From assembly GCA_016715795.1 (NCBI GenBank), contig JADJXP010000002.1:930001-994000 (forward strand): DNA of 64,000 bases. Reading direction: 5' to 3'. The notes under the pieces were generated by a model. It was not told where the DNA came from. It saw only the letters and a list, made by a program, of their open reading frames with translations, and did no database searches. The position numbers and the translations under genes are program-made. This stretch comes from Chloracidobacterium sp. (GTDB taxonomy: Bacteria > Acidobacteriota > Blastocatellia > Pyrinomonadales > Pyrinomonadaceae). Positions 26,748-35,900 of this stretch are shown one piece after another; the stretch's first letter is position 1; each line of letters opens with the position of its first letter.

Positions 26748-26792
26748 TGGCAGCCGTCAAGCAATCTCTCTAAAAGATCGCGACAGCGAAGT
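26748..26792 (-). promoter_or_regulatory. Leader element shared by TU2 and TU3 (TU3 copy)
   Basis: On the minus strand ACTTCGCTGTCGCG, 15 nt, TGCTTGACGGCTGCCA. The same two words separated by 9 nt are in the TU2 leader (32576-32614). A small hairpin GGAAGA-CGTGCA-TCTTCC follows. It lies between promoter and first start codon, so it is probably an untranslated leader with a regulatory or structural role. Confidence 0.5.
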
Positions 26793-26839
26793 AAGCGTTT
26801 TCAACTTCAGTTCTTCGTCACTCACTGCTTTACAGGTCC

Positions 26840-26878
26840 ATCATACGTAGCACTGTCAGAAGACAAGTGTCAGTTTTG
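26840..26878 (-). promoter_or_regulatory. TU3 promoter motif
   Basis: GCAAAACTGACAC on the minus strand, with TATGAT (5 of 6 matches to a -10 box) exactly 22 nt after CTGACA. A second CTGACAG lies in between. It drives the TU3 genes about 150 nt downstream. Confidence 0.65.
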
Positions 26879-26959
26879 CTGCAACCCTATCCTCCAAAGC
26901 TTCGATATTATGCGGTGCAGAATTAGCCGAAGTTATCCGGACCCCATGTTCACCTAAAC

Positions 26960-26988
26960 AAAAAAACCTGCCATCGAAATTGACAGGT
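26960..26988 (-). terminator. Rho-independent terminator of TU2
   Basis: On the minus strand ACCTGTC, 9-nt loop, GGCAGGT followed by TTTTTT. It lies just beyond the last TU2 gene (stop at 27017). Confidence 0.75.
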
Positions 26989-27016
26989 AGCTTGATTAGT
27001 TGCTCGAATGCGGGAT

Positions 27017-27535
27017 CTACCGTTTTCGGTGATAATGTCTATCTACAGGAAAGTTCAGCCGGTGGTCTACGACTCGAGCAACGGCCCTGATGCTTTCGTT
27101 TTTTAGCAGCTCCTTTGTATTAGTTCCAACCAGGGATTGAATTTCCGGCCCGCAAGCTTCCAAAACAGAATCAGCAATTTCAATTACCCCAAAAACCATC
27201 ATTTGTCCCTGCTCGATTATTTGTTCCTTCGTGATTTCGTCCGTAAACTCCTTTCCTTCTGCCCAGCAGGTTGCTCTGTGATGAATTTCATGGAGCCACC
27301 CTTGAATGAGCCTGTCCCACCGACGGTCGAATAAATCTCTATTGAGGAAAAACGTATCGCGCAAGTCTCTAATCTGCTTATTGAACCTTCGTCGAGTTCG
27401 TGGGCTAACTTTGTGATTTCTGTTGGTCAGAAACACAGAATACCCTGGCTTATCGTCTACATGCTGGAAATCTCCCCGATCTTTATCCTCGTCCACGACG
27501 GAACGGGCCATGCTTTTACCGTCTTTATTGGTCAT
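27017..27535 (-). CDS. Protein of unknown function, last gene of TU2
   Basis: A 172-residue soluble, Arg/His-rich protein (KVSPRTRRRFNKQIRDLRDTF ... WLHEIHHRATC ... VVDHRLNFPVDRHYHRKR). HEIHH recalls metal-binding His clusters but no protease family fits clearly. It follows the SEDS-PBP gene by 16 nt and is followed by a terminator. Start could be M1 or the Met nine codons later. Confidence 0.55.
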   Translation of the reverse strand: MTNKDGKSMARSVVDEDKDRGDFQHVDDKPGYSVFLTNRNHKVSPRTRRRFNKQIRDLRDTFFLNRDLFDRRWDRLIQGWLHEIHHRATCWAEGKEFTDEITKEQIIEQGQMMVFGVIEIADSVLEACGPEIQSLVGTNTKELLKNESIRAVARVVDHRLNFPVDRHYHRKR

Positions 27536-27551
27536 AGGCTAGGATAATCGA

Positions 27552-30500
27552 TTAGTTCAAGATTCGATACTTCTGAAGCAACGGAATTAGGGTAACCATA
27601 AGGTCTTTGGCGGCAAGACCCTTGCTGTTCGCAGGAATATTACCATTGATCATCATCCCAATTGTAAAATCGCTGCTTGCAATAACAAATGAGCTGCTTG
27701 AATTGTACTTGCCGGATGAGTGTTCGGCAGTACCGGTCTTAGCTGTGAAATTTGCCTTCTCGAATCCATTCTTTTCAAGGGCGTCACCAACCACACCGGC
27801 CGTACCTGAAAGGACACTGCTCATCGCGGACCTCAGTCTTTCAAGCTCATTCTTATCAATTGAAACCTCATCATAGCTTTTTTCATTTCCCTCATAGTTC
27901 AACTCAATTTTCTTTCCGGAAGCGATGCGGGCATACCATTGAATGACATCGATGAATCTATACGGCTTCTCCTGCCCAATGCTCAATCTGAAGATCTCAT
28001 TGTTTCTATCAAGCGGTCGTGAATATGCAGCCTTTGCAGGCAACTTATCAAAGTAAGCATCATCGGTCAGAGACACAAGGGGCAACGCCAAGTCATTGTC
28101 AAGAACACTACCGAATTCTTTAGGATAATGCTGCATAACATCCTTCAACAGGTTTGCAGCATAGAGATCATCTGACTGCTGAATAAAGCTATCGAATGTG
28201 ACATTACGATAGGGCCGGTTTTTGTACGCCGAATCGACCGCGAGGGCGGCGTAGGCAAGGATAGGCTTCTTGAGACTGCCGATCAGGTAGTGTATTTCAT
28301 TCGAATTCGTGTCGCCCAACAATGGATATGTGCTGTTCGCAACAATGCCTCCATTCTTATTATTCACGATCACGATCGCACCTTTGTTTGTCGTTACCCC
28401 GATCTTTTTTAAATGTTCTTCGAGTGCTTTCGCAAGCTCAGCCGTCAGATCGGCGTTGATTGTCTTAGCTGATTTTGGGATTGAAGAATAGTAGTCATTT
28501 GTATAGACAATTTTCGAGTCTCCGTTGACGATTTGATCCACCCCCATTACTCGCCCAAATGGTGATCGCTCGCCGCTGATTTGTCTGGAGCGAACTGTAA
28601 AATACGATGCCGCGTCCATTCGCCTAAGCAGTCGTTCTCCGATCAGCTCAAATTTGGTGTTTTCGATCCTGATCCGTGAATAAGGAACCTTTACGTAGTA
28701 AAGGCTTGAGATATCCCGTAGCAGGGGCCTTTTCTGGGCGCTGACTGCCATACGCTCATCAGTTGCGATTAATTTGGTTGCGGCAACGATCAGCGAGTTT
28801 CTGTCTGACGCATTCAAATTATTGAGATTGTCGCCCGCGTCCTTCTCACTTTCCTTTGTTGTCTTCGTCCAACGATAGACACCTGGCACTGTCTGTAGAA
28901 AACTCGATCTCATAAAAACTAACGCGACAAAAACAGCCAGAATAAGAATCCCACCTTTCTTGAGTGAACTAAGAACCCCCTGGTAACTTTCGGTAATCCG
29001 CGGATCGGTCGGTTGCTGGTATTTCTGGTCCATGAATATGAACGAGAGAGCAATAATAAGTAAGGCAAGAAATATAGGCTCGACATTTGAAATCGAAATA
29101 CAAGGCAGACTCTGTCCTGTAAGCGGTGCGATCAAAAGATTTGAAAGCACTGGATATCCCAGCGTGACTATTGTTAGAGCCAGAAGGAACTGTATGAATT
29201 CGGATTCCCGAGTCGCTGGGAGAAGATATGCCATTCCGTTTCCAATGTTAATCGGCCGAATGGTTAAGGTCAGTAAGAATGAGAGCTGATAGAGCAAGAA
29301 ACCGATGGTCAAAATAAATAGTCCTGCGAACCAGAGTTTGCCGTAAACCAAAGACCAGAATAAGGCATAATCGCTAAATGCCGTGGATCTCATCGGCGCC
29401 GGCACAACGACATTTCGCATCTCGGGAATTTTGCCATCGATAAGCTCTTTTTGGATAAAATTCAGATGCGCGTAGGTTTCTCGATCAGCTTCTTTCGCGA
29501 GTTCGAGGTAATCACTGTCAGGCTGGAAATACTGGGCATAGATTCTGTACCCTTTTCCTCCGGCAACCGCTCCGCCGGTAAAATAGAAAACCCCTATCGC
29601 ACTAGCCACTCCCAACACCACGAATACGGCAATTCCGGTTCTCCATTTCCTAGCCTGGCCAGAAAAGCAGGCAATTAAAGCAAATGCGGACGAACAGTAA
29701 ATAATGCTTCCAAAGTCTCCGGAGAAGTAGGACAAAATCGCGGCATAAATCACAATAACGGCATATCGTAAAGACTTGGCTGCTAAGAGATCGTAAATGG
29801 CGTACATTCCAACCAGAATTGCTACTTTTACTATGTGTAGCATCGGAATCGGACCGAGCCTTTCATTTGACGTGAAGTGGGGAAGGGTAAATGGCAAAAC
29901 TACCAAGGCCAAACAAATAGCTATTTTGACGAAATGATTTCCAAAGAAGTTTTTCAGTTGCCAACCAAAGAGCGAATTGCGAATAGGATTGTGGAAAATA
30001 TGTGAAAAATACGTCAAATTTAGCAAGAATAAGACAAACCAATACCAAGACCGGCTCGCATCCGAGTTTGATATTGTCAAGAACAGTGGAACCGACAAGA
30101 AGGCAAGGCAATTGAACAAACATCGGACGGCCAAAACGGCCTGTATTGTGGGAGTACCGTTCACCTTGTAATGTCTCAGAATATAGATCTGAAATCCGGC
30201 TAACACTAAGATGCCCAGAAATAGTGGCAGTAGGTTCCAGTGGCTATTGGAAGGGCTAAACTCAAAAAGAAAATCGCCCGTAACAAATCGTAGCTGATTC
30301 TCGCTTCCTTTAGCGACACTGTGTCCGTACTCATCATAGACCGTGTAAGTAAGGTCAAACGATTGTTGAGGCGTCGCTTCGATTGTGAAACTACATTGCT
30401 TATACGTCGTAGTCTCAAACTTAAAAATCTTTGCGGCTACCAATGAGACATCCCGGTTGCATAACACCAGGAACTTATTGACTTTGCCCGCTTCCAGCGG

Positions 30501-31037
30501 ATAACTGATACCGATACCTTCGGTTTTAGCAGAAAGGAACGTCTTGTCCTGATAGCCGATAGTCTTGATGGCAACTCTCGAGTTTCTGTCCCCGGCAGGT
30601 GAATTGAAGATTATTCCGTCTCCACGCAAATCATCAACAACCTTATCCCCCGCGTTAAAAAAGGAGTAACTTCCAAAGCCAAACCAATCTTTACTGGCAG
30701 TTCTCGCAAAGGCAAAGAAGGGGTTGACGCTAGCTTCCTTTTTATTTGTCACCTCATTGCCAACCGTCAGTGCATATCCTTCAGCTTTTTCGTCATAGCT
30801 GATGGTTCCAAGGTTGTTGGGGAGGAGCCCTTTGCCCTGGGGATAATCGATTTGCAGAGTGTCCTCAGATTTTGTTTTTGAATTTCTGATCTCGAAGGTT
30901 TTGGCGGGATCAAGTGCAACGCCGATACACTTGATTGAAAAAGGCGTAGGGTCGTTGAATACAATCTCCCTTATGCTGGATGCGGCATAGGCACAACAGA
31001 AGAATGAAAGAGCTATTAAGAGGATGTATTTCAACAT
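27552..31037 (-). CDS. SEDS (RodA/FtsW-like) glycosyltransferase fused to penicillin-binding transpeptidase
   Basis: 1,161 residues. A signal peptide (1-19) and a beta-rich extracytoplasmic domain (about 20-265) precede a polytopic membrane region (about 267-665) with SEDS motifs: GDFGSIIY (about 440), the catalytic-type Asp in STAFSDYALFW (about 556) and TGQSLPCIS (about 641-648), equivalent to the family's G-x-PLPFIS loop. After one more helix (about 696-712), the C-terminal 300 residues are a class B PBP transpeptidase: S-x-x-K in GSLKKP (Ser about 921), SDD in the SxN position (about 955) and KTGT (about 1100). SEDS polymerases and bPBPs normally act as separate partners; here one polypeptide does both. 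Preceded by DUF4407, in TU2. The added N-terminal domain may sense or localise. Confidence 0.85.
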   Translation of the reverse strand: MLKYILLIALSFFCCAYAASSIREIVFNDPTPFSIKCIGVALDPAKTFEIRNSKTKSEDTLQIDYPQGKGLLPNNLGTISYDEKAEGYALTVGNEVTNKKEASVNPFFAFARTASKDWFGFGSYSFFNAGDKVVDDLRGDGIIFNSPAGDRNSRVAIKTIGYQDKTFLSAKTEGIGISYPLEAGKVNKFLVLCNRDVSLVAAKIFKFETTTYKQCSFTIEATPQQSFDLTYTVYDEYGHSVAKGSENQLRFVTGDFLFEFSPSNSHWNLLPLFLGILVLAGFQIYILRHYKVNGTPTIQAVLAVRCLFNCLAFLSVPLFLTISNSDASRSWYWFVLFLLNLTYFSHIFHNPIRNSLFGWQLKNFFGNHFVKIAICLALVVLPFTLPHFTSNERLGPIPMLHIVKVAILVGMYAIYDLLAAKSLRYAVIVIYAAILSYFSGDFGSIIYCSSAFALIACFSGQARKWRTGIAVFVVLGVASAIGVFYFTGGAVAGGKGYRIYAQYFQPDSDYLELAKEADRETYAHLNFIQKELIDGKIPEMRNVVVPAPMRSTAFSDYALFWSLVYGKLWFAGLFILTIGFLLYQLSFLLTLTIRPINIGNGMAYLLPATRESEFIQFLLALTIVTLGYPVLSNLLIAPLTGQSLPCISISNVEPIFLALLIIALSFIFMDQKYQQPTDPRITESYQGVLSSLKKGGILILAVFVALVFMRSSFLQTVPGVYRWTKTTKESEKDAGDNLNNLNASDRNSLIVAATKLIATDERMAVSAQKRPLLRDISSLYYVKVPYSRIRIENTKFELIGERLLRRMDAASYFTVRSRQISGERSPFGRVMGVDQIVNGDSKIVYTNDYYSSIPKSAKTINADLTAELAKALEEHLKKIGVTTNKGAIVIVNNKNGGIVANSTYPLLGDTNSNEIHYLIGSLKKPILAYAALAVDSAYKNRPYRNVTFDSFIQQSDDLYAANLLKDVMQHYPKEFGSVLDNDLALPLVSLTDDAYFDKLPAKAAYSRPLDRNNEIFRLSIGQEKPYRFIDVIQWYARIASGKKIELNYEGNEKSYDEVSIDKNELERLRSAMSSVLSGTAGVVGDALEKNGFEKANFTAKTGTAEHSSGKYNSSSSFVIASSDFTIGMMINGNIPANSKGLAAKDLMVTLIPLLQKYRILN

Positions 31038-31045
31038 ATGATCTT

Positions 31046-32197
31046 CTAAACTGCACCTCGGCCTGTCGTCAGGTGCTGCAAATCAGCTTCAAGCGCGTCT
31101 GCGTTGGCAAGGTAGCCTTTGCTCCTCAAGACCTGTATCCTTCCGCGCAACCTTCTTTCTTGAATGATTTTGTCATCGGAATCCCGCATATCCGCGATAT
31201 CCTTATCGGCCCTAAGATCACTTCTGCGTTTCTGATCATCAAGCCGTTTTTGTTCCCGTTTTAATTCTGCGTCCGCATTCGCGGCTTCCAGGCGAACCGC
31301 CTCCATCCTCTGATTGTATTGATCTTCTTTTTGATGATACTCATCGTCTGGAGAAGTCGTTGCTTTTATGGCAAGAACTCCCATTTCGAAAGCCGCAAAG
31401 ACAACATACAATGCGAGAGCCGTCATGATTGAAACAACACCGCCGTCATAGATAACTTTGAACAAAGTTTCGGCTTTCATCATGTAGTCACCAGACCCTC
31501 GGCTGACAATTTCCTTTCTCTCAGATTGATATGCGGTAAGGTAAGGAACCTCCTGATCATTTAACTGTTTCAATTCGGCATTCACATTGGTTATCAATGC
31601 GTCATACGCAGCTTTTTTCTCCTGATATCTTGGGCCAGGATATACGCGGTTAGCCTCCGCCATTACAACTTCATTGTTGTACTTTTCGGCACGTTCTTTC
31701 TTCTCATTTACTAATTTAAATCTGGCCGCTCTTTCGGAAAGATACGCTTCATCCACACCTTTGAGTGCTGCAGCTTTATCAGCGTTGATCCTGTTGTCTA
31801 CCTTTTTCTGAGCCATTAGAATATTCAACGCTGTGATTGTCAGAAACACGGCGGCAATTCCGGAAACGACCCGCAGAGCTGAGCCAAGACGTCCCAAATT
31901 ACCGATATTAAGAATGCCGAAATCGTAGGTGAAAATAAGGGCCGACCAAGCAAGGCCAACCCCGACACAAATAGCTATATGAGTAGAAAGAGGAGTTTCG
32001 ACCGGAATATACTGATGGGCAATGTCCGCGCCGCCAACGAATGCTAGTGCTACGGAGACACACAATGCGATAGCAAATACACCATATTTCGTAGCGGTTC
32101 GTGAACTGCACGCTCTAATTACGTTATAATCCGCTCCTCCGAGTCTGAAGAATATTGTTTTCGTGCGATCCATACGTTTTGTCCTGATGTTTGTCAT
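31046..32197 (-). CDS. DUF4407 membrane protein
   Basis: About 383 residues. Near the N-terminus FFRLGGADYNVIRACSSRTATKYGVFA, the hallmark opening of DUF4407 proteins, leads into four transmembrane segments, three near the start (SVALAFVGGADIA..., ICVGVGLAWSALIFTYDFG, VVSGIAAVFLTITALNI) and one late (VVSIMTALALYVVFAAFEM). Between and after them are long coiled coils rich in Glu, Lys and Arg. The topology suggests a membrane platform with long helical arms. I chose ATG 32197, 10 nt after the previous stop; an in-frame ATG at 32287 would overlap that gene. The family has no known function; here it lies directly before the SEDS-PBP chimera. Confidence 0.8.
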   Translation of the reverse strand: MTNIRTKRMDRTKTIFFRLGGADYNVIRACSSRTATKYGVFAIALCVSVALAFVGGADIAHQYIPVETPLSTHIAICVGVGLAWSALIFTYDFGILNIGNLGRLGSALRVVSGIAAVFLTITALNILMAQKKVDNRINADKAAALKGVDEAYLSERAARFKLVNEKKERAEKYNNEVVMAEANRVYPGPRYQEKKAAYDALITNVNAELKQLNDQEVPYLTAYQSERKEIVSRGSGDYMMKAETLFKVIYDGGVVSIMTALALYVVFAAFEMGVLAIKATTSPDDEYHQKEDQYNQRMEAVRLEAANADAELKREQKRLDDQKRRSDLRADKDIADMRDSDDKIIQERRLRGRIQVLRSKGYLANADALEADLQHLTTGRGAV

Positions 32198-32207
32198 TTT
32201 TTTGGCC

Positions 32208-32498
32208 TTAGGCTTGGAAATTCGAATCTGAGATATCGACAACTCCGTTAAAACCGGCGTGCGGAAGCACTCGATCAAATTCTTCAAGCTCGCGATCGAG
32301 CGCGTCCATTCTCAGGTGAAAGGGCAGTGACCTGTCAAACGAACTCATCGGCGGTAACGAAGGTGCGCTGGCAGGCATTTCTGATTCAACCCAAGAACCC
32401 ATACCGGACGCCTTGTTTGGATTAAAGCCGCCCTTCGAGAATGCCTCGCGCAGCAAGTTCCAAACGTTGGCGGCCAGGTTATTTAGAAATGTGTTCAT
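32208..32498 (-). CDS. Small protein with NPNK-GMGSW motif, first gene of TU2
   Basis: 96 residues starting MNTFLNNLAANVWNLLREAF, with GFNPNKASGMGSW at about 24-36 and an acidic C-terminal half. The motif matches WNPNKLYGSGSW of the TU3 protein at 25947-26300, the only other place I see it. No transmembrane helix here. The start at 32498 lies behind AAGGAC; a longer reading would use leader DNA. Possibly a shared docking peptide for a common partner. Confidence 0.6.
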   Translation of the reverse strand: MNTFLNNLAANVWNLLREAFSKGGFNPNKASGMGSWVESEMPASAPSLPPMSSFDRSLPFHLRMDALDRELEEFDRVLPHAGFNGVVDISDSNFQA

Positions 32499-32575
32499 AA
32501 TGTCCTTGAGTATGTGTCTTACGTTCTGAGTCCAAATACACGGCTGCCGTTTCCGGAACACACCTGGCCCCGTTT

Positions 32576-32614
32576 TGGCAGCCGTCAAGCAGCCCGTGGC
32601 CGCGACAGCGAAGT
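32576..32614 (-). promoter_or_regulatory. Leader element shared by TU2 and TU3 (TU2 copy)
   Basis: ACTTCGCTGTCGCG, 9 nt, TGCTTGACGGCTGCCA on the minus strand. ACGGCTGCC within it can pair with GGCAGCCGT about 28 nt downstream, and a strong GGGGCGG-GCGA-CCGCCCC hairpin lies just upstream. Two further features in this 500-nt gene-free leader are a three-codon reading frame (ATG GGC TAC TAA at about 32661-32650) behind a perfect AAAGGAGGTGA, and the duplicated promoter unit. Confidence 0.5.
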
Positions 32615-32692
32615 CTTGAAAGTGGGGCGGTCGCCCGCCCCGCTAGTGTTTAGTAGCCCATATCGTTCACCTCCTTTGTCATCGTGGAAATA

Positions 32693-32730
32693 AGTAAACC
32701 ACTTGGCATTGGCACATAGGTGTCAGTTTG
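32693..32730 (-). promoter_or_regulatory. TU2 promoter motif, proximal copy
   Basis: CAAACTGACACC with TTTACT exactly 22 nt after CTGACA on the minus strand. It is part of an imperfect direct repeat of about 80 bp whose other copy begins 124 bp upstream. Confidence 0.55.
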
Positions 32731-32816
32731 TAATATTGGCGGGAGCCACCCGCCTGTTTCGGCTACCATGCTCCACCGTTCAAACCGCATCACCTTCTTT
32801 GTCATCATTGAAAACA

Positions 32817-32854
32817 AGTAAATCATTTGGCATCCGCTGATCGGTGTCAGTTTG
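32817..32854 (-). promoter_or_regulatory. TU2 promoter motif, distal copy
   Basis: CAAACTGACACC with TTTACT exactly 22 nt after CTGACA on the minus strand. The similarity to the proximal copy continues through GATGACAAAGAAGGTGA, an SD-like word. The DNA, not any shared reading frame, is conserved between copies, which argues for a duplicated promoter-leader rather than a gene. Confidence 0.55.
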
Positions 32855-32940
32855 CGCAAACAAACATTCATTGGAGTCAGCGGCATAGTATTGTTCCTTA
32901 ATTAGTTCAGAGCGTAAGGCGTTAGACGTTCGGCCTTTTA

Positions 32941-32972
32941 AAAATAAGAAAGCCTGCCGAGAAGGCAGGCGG
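32941..32972 (-). terminator. Rho-independent terminator of TU1
   Basis: On the minus strand GCCTGCC-TTCTC-GGCAGGC followed by TTTCTTATTTT. It lies 28 nt past the stop of the giant response regulator. Confidence 0.85.
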
Positions 32973-32999
32973 ATTTCAGAAAATGGAGGATATGAACTT

Positions 33000-35900
33000 T
33001 TAAGGCTTCGTCGTGCGAAGATCGAGAACCCGAATATTCAACCGCAGACCATCAGCGGAACTTTCGAGAACTACCATTGCATCATTTATTTGCCACTCAT
33101 CAACCAATATTTCTCTTAGCCTTTTTGTCCAATTTTTCCTATCGTCTTCGGTAACCGGATGAGCAATGTGATCGCTGATTGCATCCCAACCAATCGTCAT
33201 GCCAGGACTCTGAACTAATCGAGTTAGGATTGCAGCAAGGTAGCTTTTCTTTCTTGGCTTAATTGAATATGCTACTTCGCCGATCGACAGGTTCAGCAAG
33301 TTCTGTTCGAAATCTGTACCATCCATAATCTCGACTATTGGAAATACAGTATCTGACGGAGGAATTGGCGAATCACCGACGAAAACTCTTAACCGTTCAG
33401 TTTCCAATGACCGAATCAAGCGGCTTACAAACTCTTTAGACTGTCGCAACAAAATATTATCCAAGGGGATTCCTAACTGTAAGACAGAATTCACAAATAT
33501 GGGATCTTCTTCTTCTAAAACAAAAATAACGCCAGTTTCTAAGCTATTTAAGATCGTCTGCAGAATAGCCCAACTACTTCCTTCGCCTTTGAAAGCTGTT
33601 CTATCGATCACCGACACATGCGGCTCAAATGCCGCGATCAGATCCGTGTCAAAGTGCGAGCTATAAGCCACATTGTACCCGCCGCGGGCAAGAGCATCGC
33701 CTATTTCGCTAAACGTGTTTTCGGATCCGATCACAAGTAGTCGGTTCTTTTGATTTACCTCATCTAAATCTTCTTCCCATGTGTCATATGTTTCTTCTTT
33801 GTAAGTAGGAATTTGTGCCGTGACCTGATAAGCAAACCCATCTGAAGCCGAAACAGTCTTGATAACCTGATGTGCATCAACATAAAACCGATATTTCTGA
33901 GAGGTCTCAAAAATCTTTTTTCGAATATTATGAATATTCTTTTTGACGCTGCTCTTGGGATCTCCTTGACGACCAAGATTGAGTTTATTAACAAGAGCAT
34001 CGACGGTAACCTTGTCCTCAATCTGGGCAAGATCATAAAGAGCTGAAAATAATTCGCATAAAGCCCCGGAAAGTTCTATCTCCTTGTTATTGATGAAAAA
34101 GCTTTCCTTATCTCCAACAATCCGTCGTGTAATGATGTATCGTTGACTTTTTTCAATGTATCGCACCAAGGCACGTTCTAGAAAACTCGTCGCTCCTGGC
34201 CCTTTTGAAATAAAATTGGAGGTAGGTACGCCCCAGCCGCAGACCTTCTTGCGATCCTCGATGTTATCGATCGTGCTAAAGACAATGGTAGGAATGTTGA
34301 ATTCGAACTCAGTTAGCTTTCGAATTAAATCAAGCCCAAACTCTGATGAAGGAGATTCAAATGACGTAGCGTCACCATTGCTCGCCGATCGAATCGCATC
34401 TGCGTGTTCGGGATCGCGTGGCAGACAGATGTCCAAAACGGCGATTGTCCTGACCCCACCCGTGGTTTCATTCATAGCAGAGGTTTGGCTTTTGGGTTCT
34501 GCTAGGGCATAGGCCTCAGCGGCATTATCGGTGACGTGAAGCTCAAATTCACATTCACCCGCGTAAACCTCCGATAATTCGCTTATTATCCGACGAACTT
34601 GATTGGACCAATACTCAGTATCTTCGGCGACAATAACCTTGATTTTCTCAGGCGTTTTTCCATGGCCATCCCGTGCTTTTTTCCTGCGTATGTCCGAAAT
34701 CCCCGAAGATTCGTTCTGGATGATCGTGTCAAGGCCACTAAGAAATGGAATCATTGGCACATCAATAGAATAGGCATCGAGCACAGAATCTAGTCTGGAG
34801 GTGATCTCACTCCTCTGTCCGAGAACATCCATCATTTCAACAAGTTCTTTAAGTGAGGAGATCAAGAAGTCAGCAGCATTCATTTCACTCGAAAACTGCT
34901 CGATCTTTCCGTGCAGAATATTGCGAATATTGTTGTTTACCTCAGTATCAGAAAGTCTTGCCTTTCGGTGTATCTCATTTGTGGTCTGGAAAAGTTCCTT
35001 GATTTGTCGCAATGAGAAGTCATTCTGTCCGCCAAATGAAGATAATAGGTTGCCGAGCTCTGTTACGAGTTCCTTTTCTGGACCGGTAGTCCGCACTTCC
35101 AAGAGTCTGGTCAAATTAAGAGCTTCAGTTATCAGTTTGGGGAATAATCTCCATTGCTCCTTTAAGTCGGGTAGCTGCTCCCCGAACAATGAAAGTTGGT
35201 CAAGATACTCAGCTTGAGGGGTCCATGCGTTTCCATCTATGAGCTCAGCATCAGTAACCCCCTTAGATTCTGCAGCGGCCCAAATTGCCTGATGTACAAA
35301 TTCAGGGTTTGTCGCCTGCTCCGCTCCGGAACAATTAAAGCTTCCAGCAAGCACCTCAGTTACGCTCGCTTTAGATGTAACCAGTACCAATCTGTTTGGA
35401 TCCCGCATTGCATATTTGATAAACTCCTCGCCAACTGCCTTCTCAGGAGTTTCCGTTGCTCTCTCGGATTTCTTAAAGTACAGATCGGCAAGAACAACTC
35501 TCGGGTCACGTTCATCAAGTAGTTGTTTGGCCTGGCCTAATTTCATTGCTTGTGGACGAATAACGTCGTAGCGATATTTACGCTCCAGCATGGCTGGGAG
35601 AAACATCTGCAGGTTATCGTCCGCAATGAGCAATTTGGAATACCCCTTGGGCGGCCGTTTAGGATAAACCCTTCCGATGGAGCTTCTCACCGGCTTTTCT
35701 TTTAGACGAAGACCAACGTCTAGGACTTCGAGACGCCTTCGACTCTCTTTCAGATCAAACGGTTCGGATGGACAATTGATGGTCTGTTTGAATGCTTCAA
35801 GATTTTCGATCTGATCCTTCGCAAATCTGAGAATACTCTCCGACCACTTGCTGACTATCTCTTGAATCTGGTTGGATGATTCAGGCCAATCCTTCAGAAG

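Noticed and set aside
27017..27535. HEIHH in the last TU2 protein as a zinc metalloprotease motif
   Set aside because: The HExxH pattern needs Glu in position 2 and His in position 5; here H-E-I-H-H formally fits, but there is no downstream ligand or family context, so I do not call a protease.
32650..32886. A 78-codon frame in the TU2 leader
   Set aside because: Its two repeats are conserved as DNA but fall in different frames, and it contains both promoter motifs; it is better explained as a duplicated promoter-leader.
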